Source of the DNA: a bacterium
Lineage (GTDB): Bacteria; B130-G9
NCBI GenBank assembly: GCA_035527515.1
Contig: DATLAJ010000023.1
Span: forward strand, 1 to 38,837
Direction: 5' to 3'
DNA length: 38,837 nt
Under the pieces are notes generated by a model. The model was not told the origin of the DNA. It saw only the letters and a list, made by a program, of their open reading frames with translations, and did no database searches. The first letter of the stretch is position 1, and the number at the start of each line of letters is the position of its first letter. Positions 30,868 to 38,837 of the stretch are shown in pieces. Both the position numbers and the translations under genes were made by a program.

Positions 30868-32206
30868 CAGTCTCCCTCCCAAGCAAACGCCTCAACATTT
30901 TCTTGAAGGCGTAGATTGCGCCGAAGAGATTTCCCCAAAGCCTCGTCTGCTTGTTCATGTAAAACAAGCGCCTTAACCCGCTCTGCGTCGCCGGCAGAAG
31001 CACATCATCCGCCGACAATACCCCCTCACGGACCGCAACCTTGTGAACTGCGGTGTGCGGCTCAATCCTAATGTAACTCGCAAAAACCCTACAACGAGAG
31101 CGCAGCTTGAGCTTCGAGCCTACGAAAAACCTGAGCAGCTTGAAAAAATCACTCCACCTCTCACCAGGGGGGCTTATGAAAAAATTGTAGGAAACTGAGG
31201 CGCGGGCGTCCTGTTGGGCCATCTGGAAAGTCCTCTCAATATCTTTCTGCCTGGAGACCTTCCCCATTTTGGCCAGAACCGAGTCAGTCAGAGCGTCCGG
31301 GGAAAACGCAAACTCCGCACACCCCGCCTCGAGCGCAAGGTCCCACTGTTCCTTGCTCAGGAAACGCTCCGAGAACCACGCGATCCAACGCGCTCTCCTG
31401 CCGAGGCCACGCCGGACCATCTCACTGCAAATCGCCTCACAGTGAGCGGGAGGGATATTGAAGACCGGGGCGATGAACTGGAACGTCTTGAGCCCATGCT
31501 GCTCAATCAGCGTCTTGACCTCGTCAACGACCTTCATTGGCTCTCTCAGCCTCACCCCGGGCCCGTTCAGGAAAGGATATACGCAATAAGTGCACTTCTG
31601 TGCGCAGCCGCGGGAGCTCTCCACTCCCATGGAGAATGGGACCTCCAGATATGGCTTGGGAGATACAACGAACGGCGCCTCGTTCGGATAGCCGGATAGG
31701 TCGAACAGCTCTCCGGGGCCGGTGCTTTCGATCAGTCCGTTTTTGCGGAAGAGAATCCCGGGGACAGAGCGCGGGTCATCGAGGCTCTCGAGAAGCGAGG
31801 CAAATGTTCGCTCACCCTCGGAGACCACCCCGAAGTCAATGGCATCTACGGCCTGCATAATCTCACGAGCATAGATTGAAAAGCCCGGCCCGCCCATTAC
31901 TAAAGGCAAGCTCGGCCTCTTATGTTTTATGGCCTTGACTGTCTTGGGGACCTCGGCGAAGTAGTAGAAGCGGTCTCGGTATTGCGTTGTATCGACGTTT
32001 CGCAAAGAGAGCCCGACCACGTCCGGACCTTGCTCGAGAAGGGCCTGATCAAGTGCTCGGTATGGGTCCTCTTCGACGTTCATGTCGAGCACCGAGATGC
32101 TGTGTTTGGTTGTCAGGGCAAGATAACGTCCCAGCGCGTTAAGCCCCGCTGGGAATATGGGAGGCTCGAGGCGGCCCAAGTAGGCTTGGACGAGCAGGAC
32201 CTTCAA
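30860..32206 (-). CDS. B12-binding-domain radical SAM protein
   Basis: The 448-residue protein has an N-terminal Rossmann, B12-binding-like domain (residues ~1-140: KVLLVQAYLG, DVVGLSLRN, LVMGGPGFS). It lacks the DxHxxG cobalt ligand (DMNVEED in its place), so cobalamin may bind base-on, or not at all. The radical SAM cluster motif is C201-x3-C205-x2-C208 (SSRGCAQKCTYC). The C-terminal region is basic. Reactions in this family include methylations and ring formations on lipids, antibiotics and tRNA; no substrate is indicated. It begins at a TTG overlapping the vanZ-like TGA and ends inside the pncC-like gene. The operon context suggests an envelope or lipid link only weakly. Confidence 0.8.
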   Translation of the reverse strand: MKVLLVQAYLGRLEPPIFPAGLNALGRYLALTTKHSISVLDMNVEEDPYRALDQALLEQGPDVVGLSLRNVDTTQYRDRFYYFAEVPKTVKAIKHKRPSLPLVMGGPGFSIYAREIMQAVDAIDFGVVSEGERTFASLLESLDDPRSVPGILFRKNGLIESTGPGELFDLSGYPNEAPFVVSPKPYLEVPFSMGVESSRGCAQKCTYCVYPFLNGPGVRLREPMKVVDEVKTLIEQHGLKTFQFIAPVFNIPPAHCEAICSEMVRRGLGRRARWIAWFSERFLSKEQWDLALEAGCAEFAFSPDALTDSVLAKMGKVSRQKDIERTFQMAQQDARASVSYNFFISPPGERWSDFFKLLRFFVGSKLKLRSRCRVFASYIRIEPHTAVHKVAVREGVLSADDVLLPATQSGLRRLFYMNKQTRLWGNLFGAIYAFKKMLRRLLGRETGV

Positions 32207-32673
32207 CGCTCGCGTCTCTTTCTGGGTGTCCTGACACGCCAGATGAGAAGGGCAACGAGCTGGGCGACGGCCGCCCCGGCGAGGTCCGAGCCTATGTCCG
32301 AGAGACTCGCGAATCTGCCCTGCACGAAGTATTGGTGAAACTCATCGCTCACGCCGTAGGTGAGACAGAAAAGAGCGGCGATGATAGACGCCATCTTGAC
32401 GCTGAACAGAAGCGGCTTTGTTCTGAAGGCCATGTTGGCCAAGAGGCCCATTATGAAATACTCAAAGAAGTGCAGGACGTAGTCAGGGACCTCGCCAAGC
32501 TCCTCGGGCACGTTAGAGATGGACGAGCCGATGAACACCAGCCCACAATATATGGCCAAAAGACCCCAAACCAAGACCGGCCGGTTTATCAAACCTTGCT
32601 GCTTGCCAAACGGGGTCTGAGCGCTTGACCTGCCGGCCCTCTTGCCCAACTTCGTATTCACCAGACTGAGCAT
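32203..32673 (-). CDS. VanZ-like membrane protein
   Basis: The 156-residue protein has four hydrophobic segments. The features VLVWGLLAIYCGLVFIGSS, VLHFFEYFIMGLLANMAF, SDEFHQYFVQGRFASLSDIG (conserved D-E-x-H-Q-x-F-x-x-x-R) and AGAAVAQLVALLIW are typical of VanZ. The family confers low-level teicoplanin resistance in one plasmid context but is mostly of unknown function in environmental bacteria. It is the first gene of the minus-strand run to lptD, and its TGA overlaps the next TTG by two bases. A poor ribosome site precedes the ATG, and the region upstream (32674-32881) shows no gene. Confidence 0.8.
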   Translation of the reverse strand: MLSLVNTKLGKRAGRSSAQTPFGKQQGLINRPVLVWGLLAIYCGLVFIGSSISNVPEELGEVPDYVLHFFEYFIMGLLANMAFRTKPLLFSVKMASIIAALFCLTYGVSDEFHQYFVQGRFASLSDIGSDLAGAAVAQLVALLIWRVRTPRKRRER

Positions 32674-32881
32674 CCTTGAGCGTTCATTGCGGCGAAATCC
32701 TCGACTAACCTGCCGGCCCTGAGGCCTAAAGCAAAGCTCTTTTCGCTAAGCGATAGCGTCTAAGATTATATGCGAGCGAAGCGTTTGAGCAAGTTCTGCG
32801 CTTACTGTGGTCTGGTGTTGGGATTGATGCAGACGCCGAAACCAGTTGCAGGGGTTTTCTCAATGGCTTACTTTTGGTTGT

Positions 32882-32973
32882 GGAGAGATGCCGGAGAGGT
32901 CGAACGGGGCCGACTCGAAATCGGCTGTGCGGCTTAAACCGCACCGGGGGTTCGAATCCCTCTCTCTCCGCCA
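32882..32973 (+). tRNA. tRNA-Ser (CGA)
   Basis: Acceptor GGAGAGA pairs with TCTCTCC, followed by discriminator G and an encoded CCA (32971-32973). The anticodon stem GCCGA/TCGGC holds the loop CTCGAAA with anticodon CGA at 32916-32918. A long variable arm (class II) and a T-arm GGGGG-TTCGAAT-CCCTC are present. It reads the UCG serine codon. Confidence 0.97.
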
Positions 32974-33049
32974 AGTATTTGGACGCGCGTGCTCGATACC
33001 GCGGTCGGAGACCTATCATCCAGGGTCTTTCGGTGGTTGAGCTCATTTG

Positions 33050-33138
33050 GGAGAGGTGTCCGAGAGGCCGAAGGAGCACGATTGGAAATCGTGTAGGCGG
33101 CGAATACCGTCTCGGGGGTTCGAATCCCCCCCTCTCCG
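33050..33138 (+). tRNA. tRNA-Ser (GGA)
   Basis: Acceptor GGAGAGG pairs with CCTCTCC, with discriminator G at 33138; the next bases are AAC, so CCA is not encoded. The anticodon stem CACGA/TCGTG holds TTGGAAA with GGA at 33084-33086. A long variable arm and T-arm GGGGG-TTCGAAT-CCCCC are present. It reads UCC and UCU and sits 76 bp after tRNA-Ser(CGA), probably in one transcript. Confidence 0.97.
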
Positions 33139-33231
33139 AACCAACCTAAGTCCTACAACCTATGTTGGAACATGGTCGGCGGGTATGCTATTGTGGCCGA
33201 AAATCTAACTTGATGCTGTCAGGGGAGAGGG

Positions 33232-34785
33232 ATGCAGCGAAAGAAGCTAGCGGTTGTGGTAATTATGGATGGTTGGGGTCTGAGCGACGTGAAGGAGTAT
33301 AACGCCGTGTATCAGGCCAACACGCCCAACTTCGACCGGCTTTGCAGGGAATACCCATGCACGACGTTGCAGGCATCGGGCGAGGCCGTGGGCCTCCCAG
33401 AAGGCCAGATGGGCAACTCCGAGGTAGGCCATCTGAATCTCGGCACTGGCAGAATCGTCTATCAGGAGCTCGTGCGGATATCCAAAGCGATACGCGACGG
33501 GTCATTCTTCGAGAACGAGGCGCTCGTTCAGTCGGCCGAGAAGGCCAAGGAGAACAGCTCGCCGGTTCACATATTGGGGCTGCTCTCGGATGGCGGCGTT
33601 CATGCGCATATAGATCACCTTCACGCCCTGATCAAGCTGTTCAAGGAGCGAGGCGTAGGACAGGTGTTTGTGCACTGTTTTCTGGATGGTCGCGACACGC
33701 CGCCTCAGAGCGCTCTCAAGTTCATTGAGCAGACCCAGCGGTGTTTGAAGGGGTACGAGGATGCCAGGATTGCGAGCGTCGGGGGCCGGTATTATGGAAT
33801 GGACCGCGACAACCGTTGGGCGCGGGTAGAGAAGGCCTACAACGCGATGGTTCTCGGCAAGGGGTTGACCGCCTCGAGTGCGGAGGAAGCGGTTCGGCTT
33901 GGCTACGGCCGGGGCGAGGTGGATGAGTTCCTGCTCCCGACCGTCATCGTTGATAGTAATGGCGAGCCGGTGGGCACAATGCGAGACGGCGACGTCTGTG
34001 CTTTTGCCAATTTCAGGGCAGACAGGGCGAGGGAGATAACGGCGGCGCTCATCGATGCCGGCTTTGATCGGTTTGAGCGGGAACGGTTCCCGAAGCTCTC
34101 GAGCTTCGTCTGCATGACTGATTACAAGGAGGAGTTCAACGAGGTGGGGATTGTGGGCGTTGCGTTTCCGGCTCAGAAGCTCGAGCGTGTCTTGGGAGCT
34201 GAGATCGAGGCGGCCGGCAAGAAGCAGTTTCATACGGCGGAGACGGAGAAGTATGCCCATGTGACGTTTTTCTTCAACGGTGGTGTTGAGGAGCCTTTTG
34301 AGCACGAGGACAGGGCATTAATCCCCTCACCTTCTGTTCCGACTTACGATCTTAAGCCCGAGATGAGCGCCTACGAGGTGAAGGACATCGTAATCAATCA
34401 CATACTATCGCGGCAATATGCCTTTGTGGTCGTGAACTTCGCCAACGCCGACATGGTCGGACACACGGGCGTCATGGCCGCGGCGGTCAAGGCGGTGGAG
34501 GTCGTTGACGAGTGTGTTGGCGAGGTGGTCAAGGCGACGCTCTCGGTCGGCGGATGTGCGATCATCACGGCTGACCACGGCAACGCGGAGAAGATGTGGG
34601 ACAAGCAGACCAACTCACCTCACACGGCGCACACCACAAACCCGGTTCCATGTGTGGTGGTGGGCGATGATTGCGGACCTCTAATTGAGCGGGGGAAGCT
34701 TGCAGACATCGCTCCCACTGTGCTCAAGATGCTTGGGCTTGAGATTCCCGAGCAGATGAACGGAGAAGTCCTGTTCGCAACGTGA
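33232..34785 (+). CDS. gpmI: 2,3-bisphosphoglycerate-independent phosphoglycerate mutase GpmI
   Basis: GpmI interconverts 3- and 2-phosphoglycerate in glycolysis and gluconeogenesis through a phosphoserine intermediate. The 517-residue protein, of usual length, has the metal-binding D13 in VIMDGWGLSD and the catalytic serine S63 in GQMGNSEVGHLN. Also present are FLDGRDTPPQSA, CAFANFRADRAREI and TADHGNAEKMWD (metal site) near the C-terminus. GGGGAGAGGG directly precedes the ATG. The gene follows the two tRNA-Ser genes on the plus strand and ends 5 bp before the first copy of a 16-bp direct repeat. No anomaly in frame or composition was seen. Confidence 0.97.
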   Translation: MQRKKLAVVVIMDGWGLSDVKEYNAVYQANTPNFDRLCREYPCTTLQASGEAVGLPEGQMGNSEVGHLNLGTGRIVYQELVRISKAIRDGSFFENEALVQSAEKAKENSSPVHILGLLSDGGVHAHIDHLHALIKLFKERGVGQVFVHCFLDGRDTPPQSALKFIEQTQRCLKGYEDARIASVGGRYYGMDRDNRWARVEKAYNAMVLGKGLTASSAEEAVRLGYGRGEVDEFLLPTVIVDSNGEPVGTMRDGDVCAFANFRADRAREITAALIDAGFDRFERERFPKLSSFVCMTDYKEEFNEVGIVGVAFPAQKLERVLGAEIEAAGKKQFHTAETEKYAHVTFFFNGGVEEPFEHEDRALIPSPSVPTYDLKPEMSAYEVKDIVINHILSRQYAFVVVNFANADMVGHTGVMAAAVKAVEVVDECVGEVVKATLSVGGCAIITADHGNAEKMWDKQTNSPHTAHTTNPVPCVVVGDDCGPLIERGKLADIAPTVLKMLGLEIPEQMNGEVLFAT

Positions 34786-34790
34786 CACCT

Positions 34791-34826
34791 AAAGCACTTG
34801 ACATTGAATACCACAGGAACCATATT
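34791..34826 (+). promoter_or_regulatory. Promoter-like sequence with direct-repeat copy 1
   Basis: AAAGCACTTGACATTG (34791-34806) contains a consensus -35 TTGACA (34798-34803); a 17-bp spacer leads to CATATT (34821-34826), four of six matches. It would drive the HTH gene. The same 16 bases recur at 35560. Confidence 0.45.
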
Positions 34827-34848
34827 AGTATATAGATAGGCACTCAGA

Positions 34849-35055
34849 ATGAAGAATGTGGATCGACATGAAGTATGGATCAACTCTAGTCAGGCGACCG
34901 AACACTTGGGATTGTCAAATGTCAAGGTGCTCTATCGGCATATTCGATTGGGGATTATTCCCCAGAAATTCGTTCATCGATATGCGGGGCGGCTGCGGTT
35001 CAAACGGAGCGAGCTTGACCAGCTAATCAATTCGGAAACGGAGAAACAGAGATGA
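34849..35055 (+). CDS. Small helix-turn-helix DNA-binding protein (excisionase-like)
   Basis: The 68-residue protein reads WINSSQATEHLGLSNVKVLY followed by RHIRLGIIPQKF and RLRFKRSELDQLI. This is the layout of MerR/excisionase-like winged HTH domains (S-x-x-x-A-x-x-L-G-x-S...V..x-I.x.I.P, then K/R-x-S-E-L). Such proteins regulate promoters or act with recombinases; no integrase is nearby. The start has no strong ribosome site, and the predicted promoter leaves only a very short leader. The TGA overlaps the ATG of the following gene (ATGA), so the two are coupled. The HTH may regulate its own operon; this is inference. Confidence 0.75.
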   Translation: MKNVDRHEVWINSSQATEHLGLSNVKVLYRHIRLGIIPQKFVHRYAGRLRFKRSELDQLINSETEKQR

Positions 35056-35552
35056 GAGGAAGGCACTGTTTGTGGATACTGGCGGTCTTGGCGGTTCTGA
35101 TTGCGAGCCAGGGTCTGTTGTTTGCTGGGAGCGCAGACGACTCTGTCGAACGCTCGTGCAACATATCGGTCAAGGGTGTGGAGCTAGAAGCTCTGATTCG
35201 CTCGATACTGAGCGATACCGGCGCAGTGTTTTACCCGATGTGCCCCGTCAACCGAGAGCTGGACCCGCCAGACTGTGAGGTGTTCACATACACTGATACC
35301 TACGGCCGCGAGGTAATAACGATGGATTGCGTTAAACCAACCATCATGACGATAACCTACTCCACGCACGGGGACCAGAAGATACGGGATGTGCTGGACG
35401 CCTTGCTGCGCAGCCGGGGCTATTGCTGGTGGACGCTAGGCCGCCGGGTATGCATCGACTGGGAGCTTAAACTCCTCTGTGTAGCGGAAGGGTGGGGATA
35501 CGTCCACAATCAACATCTGCCTAAAACAACGATATTCGTCCCATGCAGATAA
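35052..35552 (+). CDS. Secreted cysteine-rich protein with STN-like domain
   Basis: The 166-residue protein has a signal peptide (MRGRHCLWILAVLAVLIASQ; cleavage near 25). The mature part contains eight cysteines (36, 64, 75, 93, 125, 134, 143, 165), enough for four disulfides, consistent with life outside the cytoplasm. SCNISVKGVELEALIRSILS and DQKIRDVLDALLRSRGYCWW, followed by RRVCI, resemble the beta-alpha-beta-alpha-beta of the short N-terminal (STN) domain of secretins and TonB receptors, here without any barrel or secretin domain. This is a fold-level guess. It overlaps the HTH gene by four bases. Function unknown. Confidence 0.6.
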   Translation: MRGRHCLWILAVLAVLIASQGLLFAGSADDSVERSCNISVKGVELEALIRSILSDTGAVFYPMCPVNRELDPPDCEVFTYTDTYGREVITMDCVKPTIMTITYSTHGDQKIRDVLDALLRSRGYCWWTLGRRVCIDWELKLLCVAEGWGYVHNQHLPKTTIFVPCR

Positions 35553-35559
35553 GCCTGAG

Positions 35560-35575
35560 AAAGCACTTGACATTG
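35560..35575 (+). promoter_or_regulatory. Direct-repeat copy 2 with -35-like TTGACA, upstream of the methyltransferase gene
   Basis: AAAGCACTTGACATTG is identical to 34791-34806. TTGACA (35567-35572) is followed by TATGAT (35587-35592) at a sub-optimal 14-bp spacing, so promoter activity is less certain than for copy 1. The two copies bracket the HTH/STN gene pair. Confidence 0.4.
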
Positions 35576-35646
35576 GTATTTTGCGCTATGATATGACAAG
35601 ATACGTGGGCTATGACGAGTCTTTCGAAGTGCGCTGAGACGGATAA

Positions 35647-37290
<1,644 letters not shown>

Positions 37291-37325
37291 TCATCTAGCA
37301 AGAGCCTGGTTGATGCTGTGGTCCT

Positions 37326-38459
37326 ATGAAAGTTAAGAGTTATTCCGATCTATATCGCAGGCTCATAGGGCTATACGCCAAGCTGCCATACTACCTCTCG
37401 CCGAAGAAGGCGCTCCCGCCGCTTCAGGCGTTTTTTGAGGTTACTTATCGCTGCAACCTGAGATGCGAGATGTGTCAGTTCACTGACTTTTTCGAGCAGA
37501 ATCTCAAGGCCGTGAAAACGCTCGTTGAGCTGAGCCTTGACGAGATCAGGGGCATCATCCAGCAGGTCCCGAGATACTCGCTTCTGTCGTTCAGCGGCGG
37601 CGAGCCGTTCGTGCGACATGATATCATGGACATTCTGACGGCCGCCTCGTCCCGCAACCCCACGCACGTCATCACCAACGGGACTTTGGTGGACGAGGAC
37701 AAGGCGAGGAGGCTGGTGGAGCTAGGCGCGGGCGCACTTGGCCGTAAGGGACTTATCCTCGTCGGAGTCTCCATTCACGGTGACGAGGCCCTGCACGACG
37801 AAATAACCGGCACGAGAGGCTCTTATGCGAAGGCCATAAGGACGCTGGAAATGCTCCGTTACTACCGCGACAGAAGGGGGAAGAGATACCCGCTGATCAA
37901 CCTCAAGACTGTCATAACGCACAAGACCCTTCCCCACCTTGGCTACATGTTTGACCTCGCAAATAGGCTCGGCGCCGACATCTGCAACCTGCTGACGATG
38001 AACAGCGCCCTGGACTTCTACTGCCGCTTGGCCCGGCTCGAGAACGTTGACCGGATACGGGCGTGGGCAAACACGCCGGCCGTCCCGGAGAAGCTGGACG
38101 AAGAGCTGCTCGATTCGACGCTGCGTTCGCTCGAAGAACGGGCGGCTGCGTCCCCAGTTCAGCTCCGGCTCTCGCCTCAGGGCATCCCCCGGCAAGAGCT
38201 TGTCGATTTCCACAAGGGACGTCTCAACCTCGCCCGTTACGTGTGCTATATGCCGTGGTCGAAGGTATTTATCTCCGCCTACGGAGATGTTCTCATCTGT
38301 TTCAACCAGTGGGTGGGCAACCTGCGCGAGAGCAGCCTGAAAGAGCTTTGGACTGCCCCCAAAATGATGCGGTTTCGCCAGATGCTCAAGGACGCCGGCA
38401 TCTTCCCCGCCTGCGCCGGCTGCTGCCAGTCAGAGTACTCCGCGGGTCCGCCGTCTTGA
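37326..38459 (+). CDS. Radical SAM protein with SPASM-like C-terminus
   Basis: The 377-residue protein has the cluster motif C43-x3-C47-x2-C50 (TYRCNLRCEMC), followed by LLSFSGGEPFVRHDIMDIL (the GGEP loop binding SAM) and VITNGTLVDEDKA. The C-terminal part has cysteines in RYVCYMPWSKVFISAYGDVL, ICFNQWVGNL and ACAGCC, the pattern of SPASM or twitch auxiliary-cluster domains, with the usual VGNLRESSLKELW region. Members modify peptides, sugars or cell-envelope components; no peptide substrate gene was seen beside it. It is followed directly by a PMT-type glycosyltransferase start, which hints at a surface-glycan or lipid context (inference). Confidence 0.82.
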   Translation: MKVKSYSDLYRRLIGLYAKLPYYLSPKKALPPLQAFFEVTYRCNLRCEMCQFTDFFEQNLKAVKTLVELSLDEIRGIIQQVPRYSLLSFSGGEPFVRHDIMDILTAASSRNPTHVITNGTLVDEDKARRLVELGAGALGRKGLILVGVSIHGDEALHDEITGTRGSYAKAIRTLEMLRYYRDRRGKRYPLINLKTVITHKTLPHLGYMFDLANRLGADICNLLTMNSALDFYCRLARLENVDRIRAWANTPAVPEKLDEELLDSTLRSLEERAAASPVQLRLSPQGIPRQELVDFHKGRLNLARYVCYMPWSKVFISAYGDVLICFNQWVGNLRESSLKELWTAPKMMRFRQMLKDAGIFPACAGCCQSEYSAGPPS

Positions 38460-38512
38460 GACCGCTGCCTCGCCAAGCACGCACCGCGTCCAGCGCCGAC
38501 GCCAAAGTGCCA

Positions 38513-38837
38513 ATGAATGCTCGCTTGCCGCTCCTGCTAATCACGCTCATCGCGGCTGCCCTCAGGCTATATCATCTCGGGCACCTCTCACTTTGGTACG
38601 ACGAGGCGGCCACAGTTATTCTCTCCAAGAACCTAGCGCAGCTACCGCAGTCGCTTACGACCTCCGCCCCACTTCCTTTCGTTGTCGCTCACTACTGGGA
38701 CCTTCTCGGCCAGTCGGAGTTCTGGGTCAGGCTGTGGGCTGCGCTTCTCGGGACCGCAATAGTGCCGCTGGTCTGGGCGCTCGGCAGACGCCTGTTCGGC
38801 AGCAGAGCAGGGCTATTCGCGGCAGCGCTCATCGCCG
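38513..38837 (+). CDS. ArnT/PMT-type membrane glycosyltransferase, N-terminal part (cut by window edge)
   Basis: An open frame continues to the right edge. From the ATG at 38513 it reads MNARLPLLLITLIAAALRLY followed by HLGHLSLWYDEA. The R-x-x-x-L-x-x-x-S-L-W-Y-D-E segment is the first periplasmic loop of PMT_2/ArnT-family enzymes, where the Asp-Glu pair takes part in catalysis with polyprenyl-phosphate sugars. Hydrophobic segments follow (WAALLGTAIVPLVWALGRRL). An in-frame TTG at 38456, overlapping the previous stop codon, could add 19 residues. No ribosome site is evident for either start. The C-terminus and the sugar transferred cannot be known from this window. Confidence 0.75.
   Translation, partial: MNARLPLLLITLIAAALRLYHLGHLSLWYDEAATVILSKNLAQLPQSLTTSAPLPFVVAHYWDLLGQSEFWVRLWAALLGTAIVPLVWALGRRLFGSRAGLFAAALIA

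Noticed and set aside
33502-34305. 267-codon minus-strand open frame inside gpmI
   Set aside because: Antisense shadow of a well-recognised enzyme.
34849-35055. HTH gene as excisionase of an integrated element
   Set aside because: No integrase, attachment site pair or phage genes were found nearby, although the two tRNA-Ser genes are close.

Overview
This window looks like chromosomal DNA from a Gram-negative bacterium of no cultured group I can name. The outer-membrane LPS-insertion protein LptD, O-antigen-ligase-like proteins and a bactofilin imply a diderm cell. The purine genes are of the separate purS/purQ/purL type, with a Bacillus-type (propeptide, 4Fe-4S) PurF. Base composition is moderately GC-rich throughout, TTG and GTG starts are common, and many genes overlap by 1-11 bases. 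No phylum can be fixed from the sequence alone.

Layout. 1-5000 (minus strand): the N-terminal part of a ResB-like cytochrome c biogenesis protein running off the left edge, a secreted Kelch-repeat protein and a large secreted propeller-type protein. 5660-10275 (minus): two tandem, translationally coupled O-antigen-ligase/TPR membrane proteins, preceded by a small four/five-cysteine protein. 10663-15615 (minus): a purine operon purS-purQ-purL-purF, with a MITE-like element between purQ and purL. 15616-16282: a gene-free stretch holding a regular array of hairpins. 16283-21826 (plus): a membrane protein with a type II secretion GspG-like C-terminus, then rsmG, a perfect parS site, parA, parB, a bactofilin, a GT2 glycosyltransferase and a DUF4282 membrane protein. 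This is a classical chromosome-segregation neighbourhood.

21868-25427 is an accessory patch. A BrnT/BrnA toxin-antitoxin pair with its own promoter/operator sits between an intact Ski2-like helicase fused to an OmpR/PhoB-type winged helix and a truncated second copy of that gene's 3' end. 25969-32673 (minus) is one probable operon: vanZ-like, radical SAM, cinA-C/pncC, metallo-beta-lactamase-fold hydrolase, accD, lptD. Two tRNA-Ser genes and gpmI follow. Next come a small HTH gene coupled to a secreted cysteine-rich STN-like protein, a DNA methyltransferase with an Mrr-like nuclease domain, a radical SAM/SPASM protein and the start of an ArnT/PMT-type glycosyltransferase cut by the right edge.

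The non-coding space is rich in palindromic elements: three REP/BIME-like elements with TGTAGGGG...CCCCTACA ends, a 157-bp MITE-like element that encloses one of them, a 142-bp element with 20-bp inverted repeats beside parS, twin 18-bp palindromes 32 bp apart, and the hairpin array. The most unusual protein-level observations are the helicase-winged-helix fusion with its neighbouring remnant, the pseudopilin-like domain on a three-helix membrane protein, and the HTH/STN pair bounded by a 16-bp exact direct repeat. No CRISPR array, rRNA or complete insertion sequence was seen.
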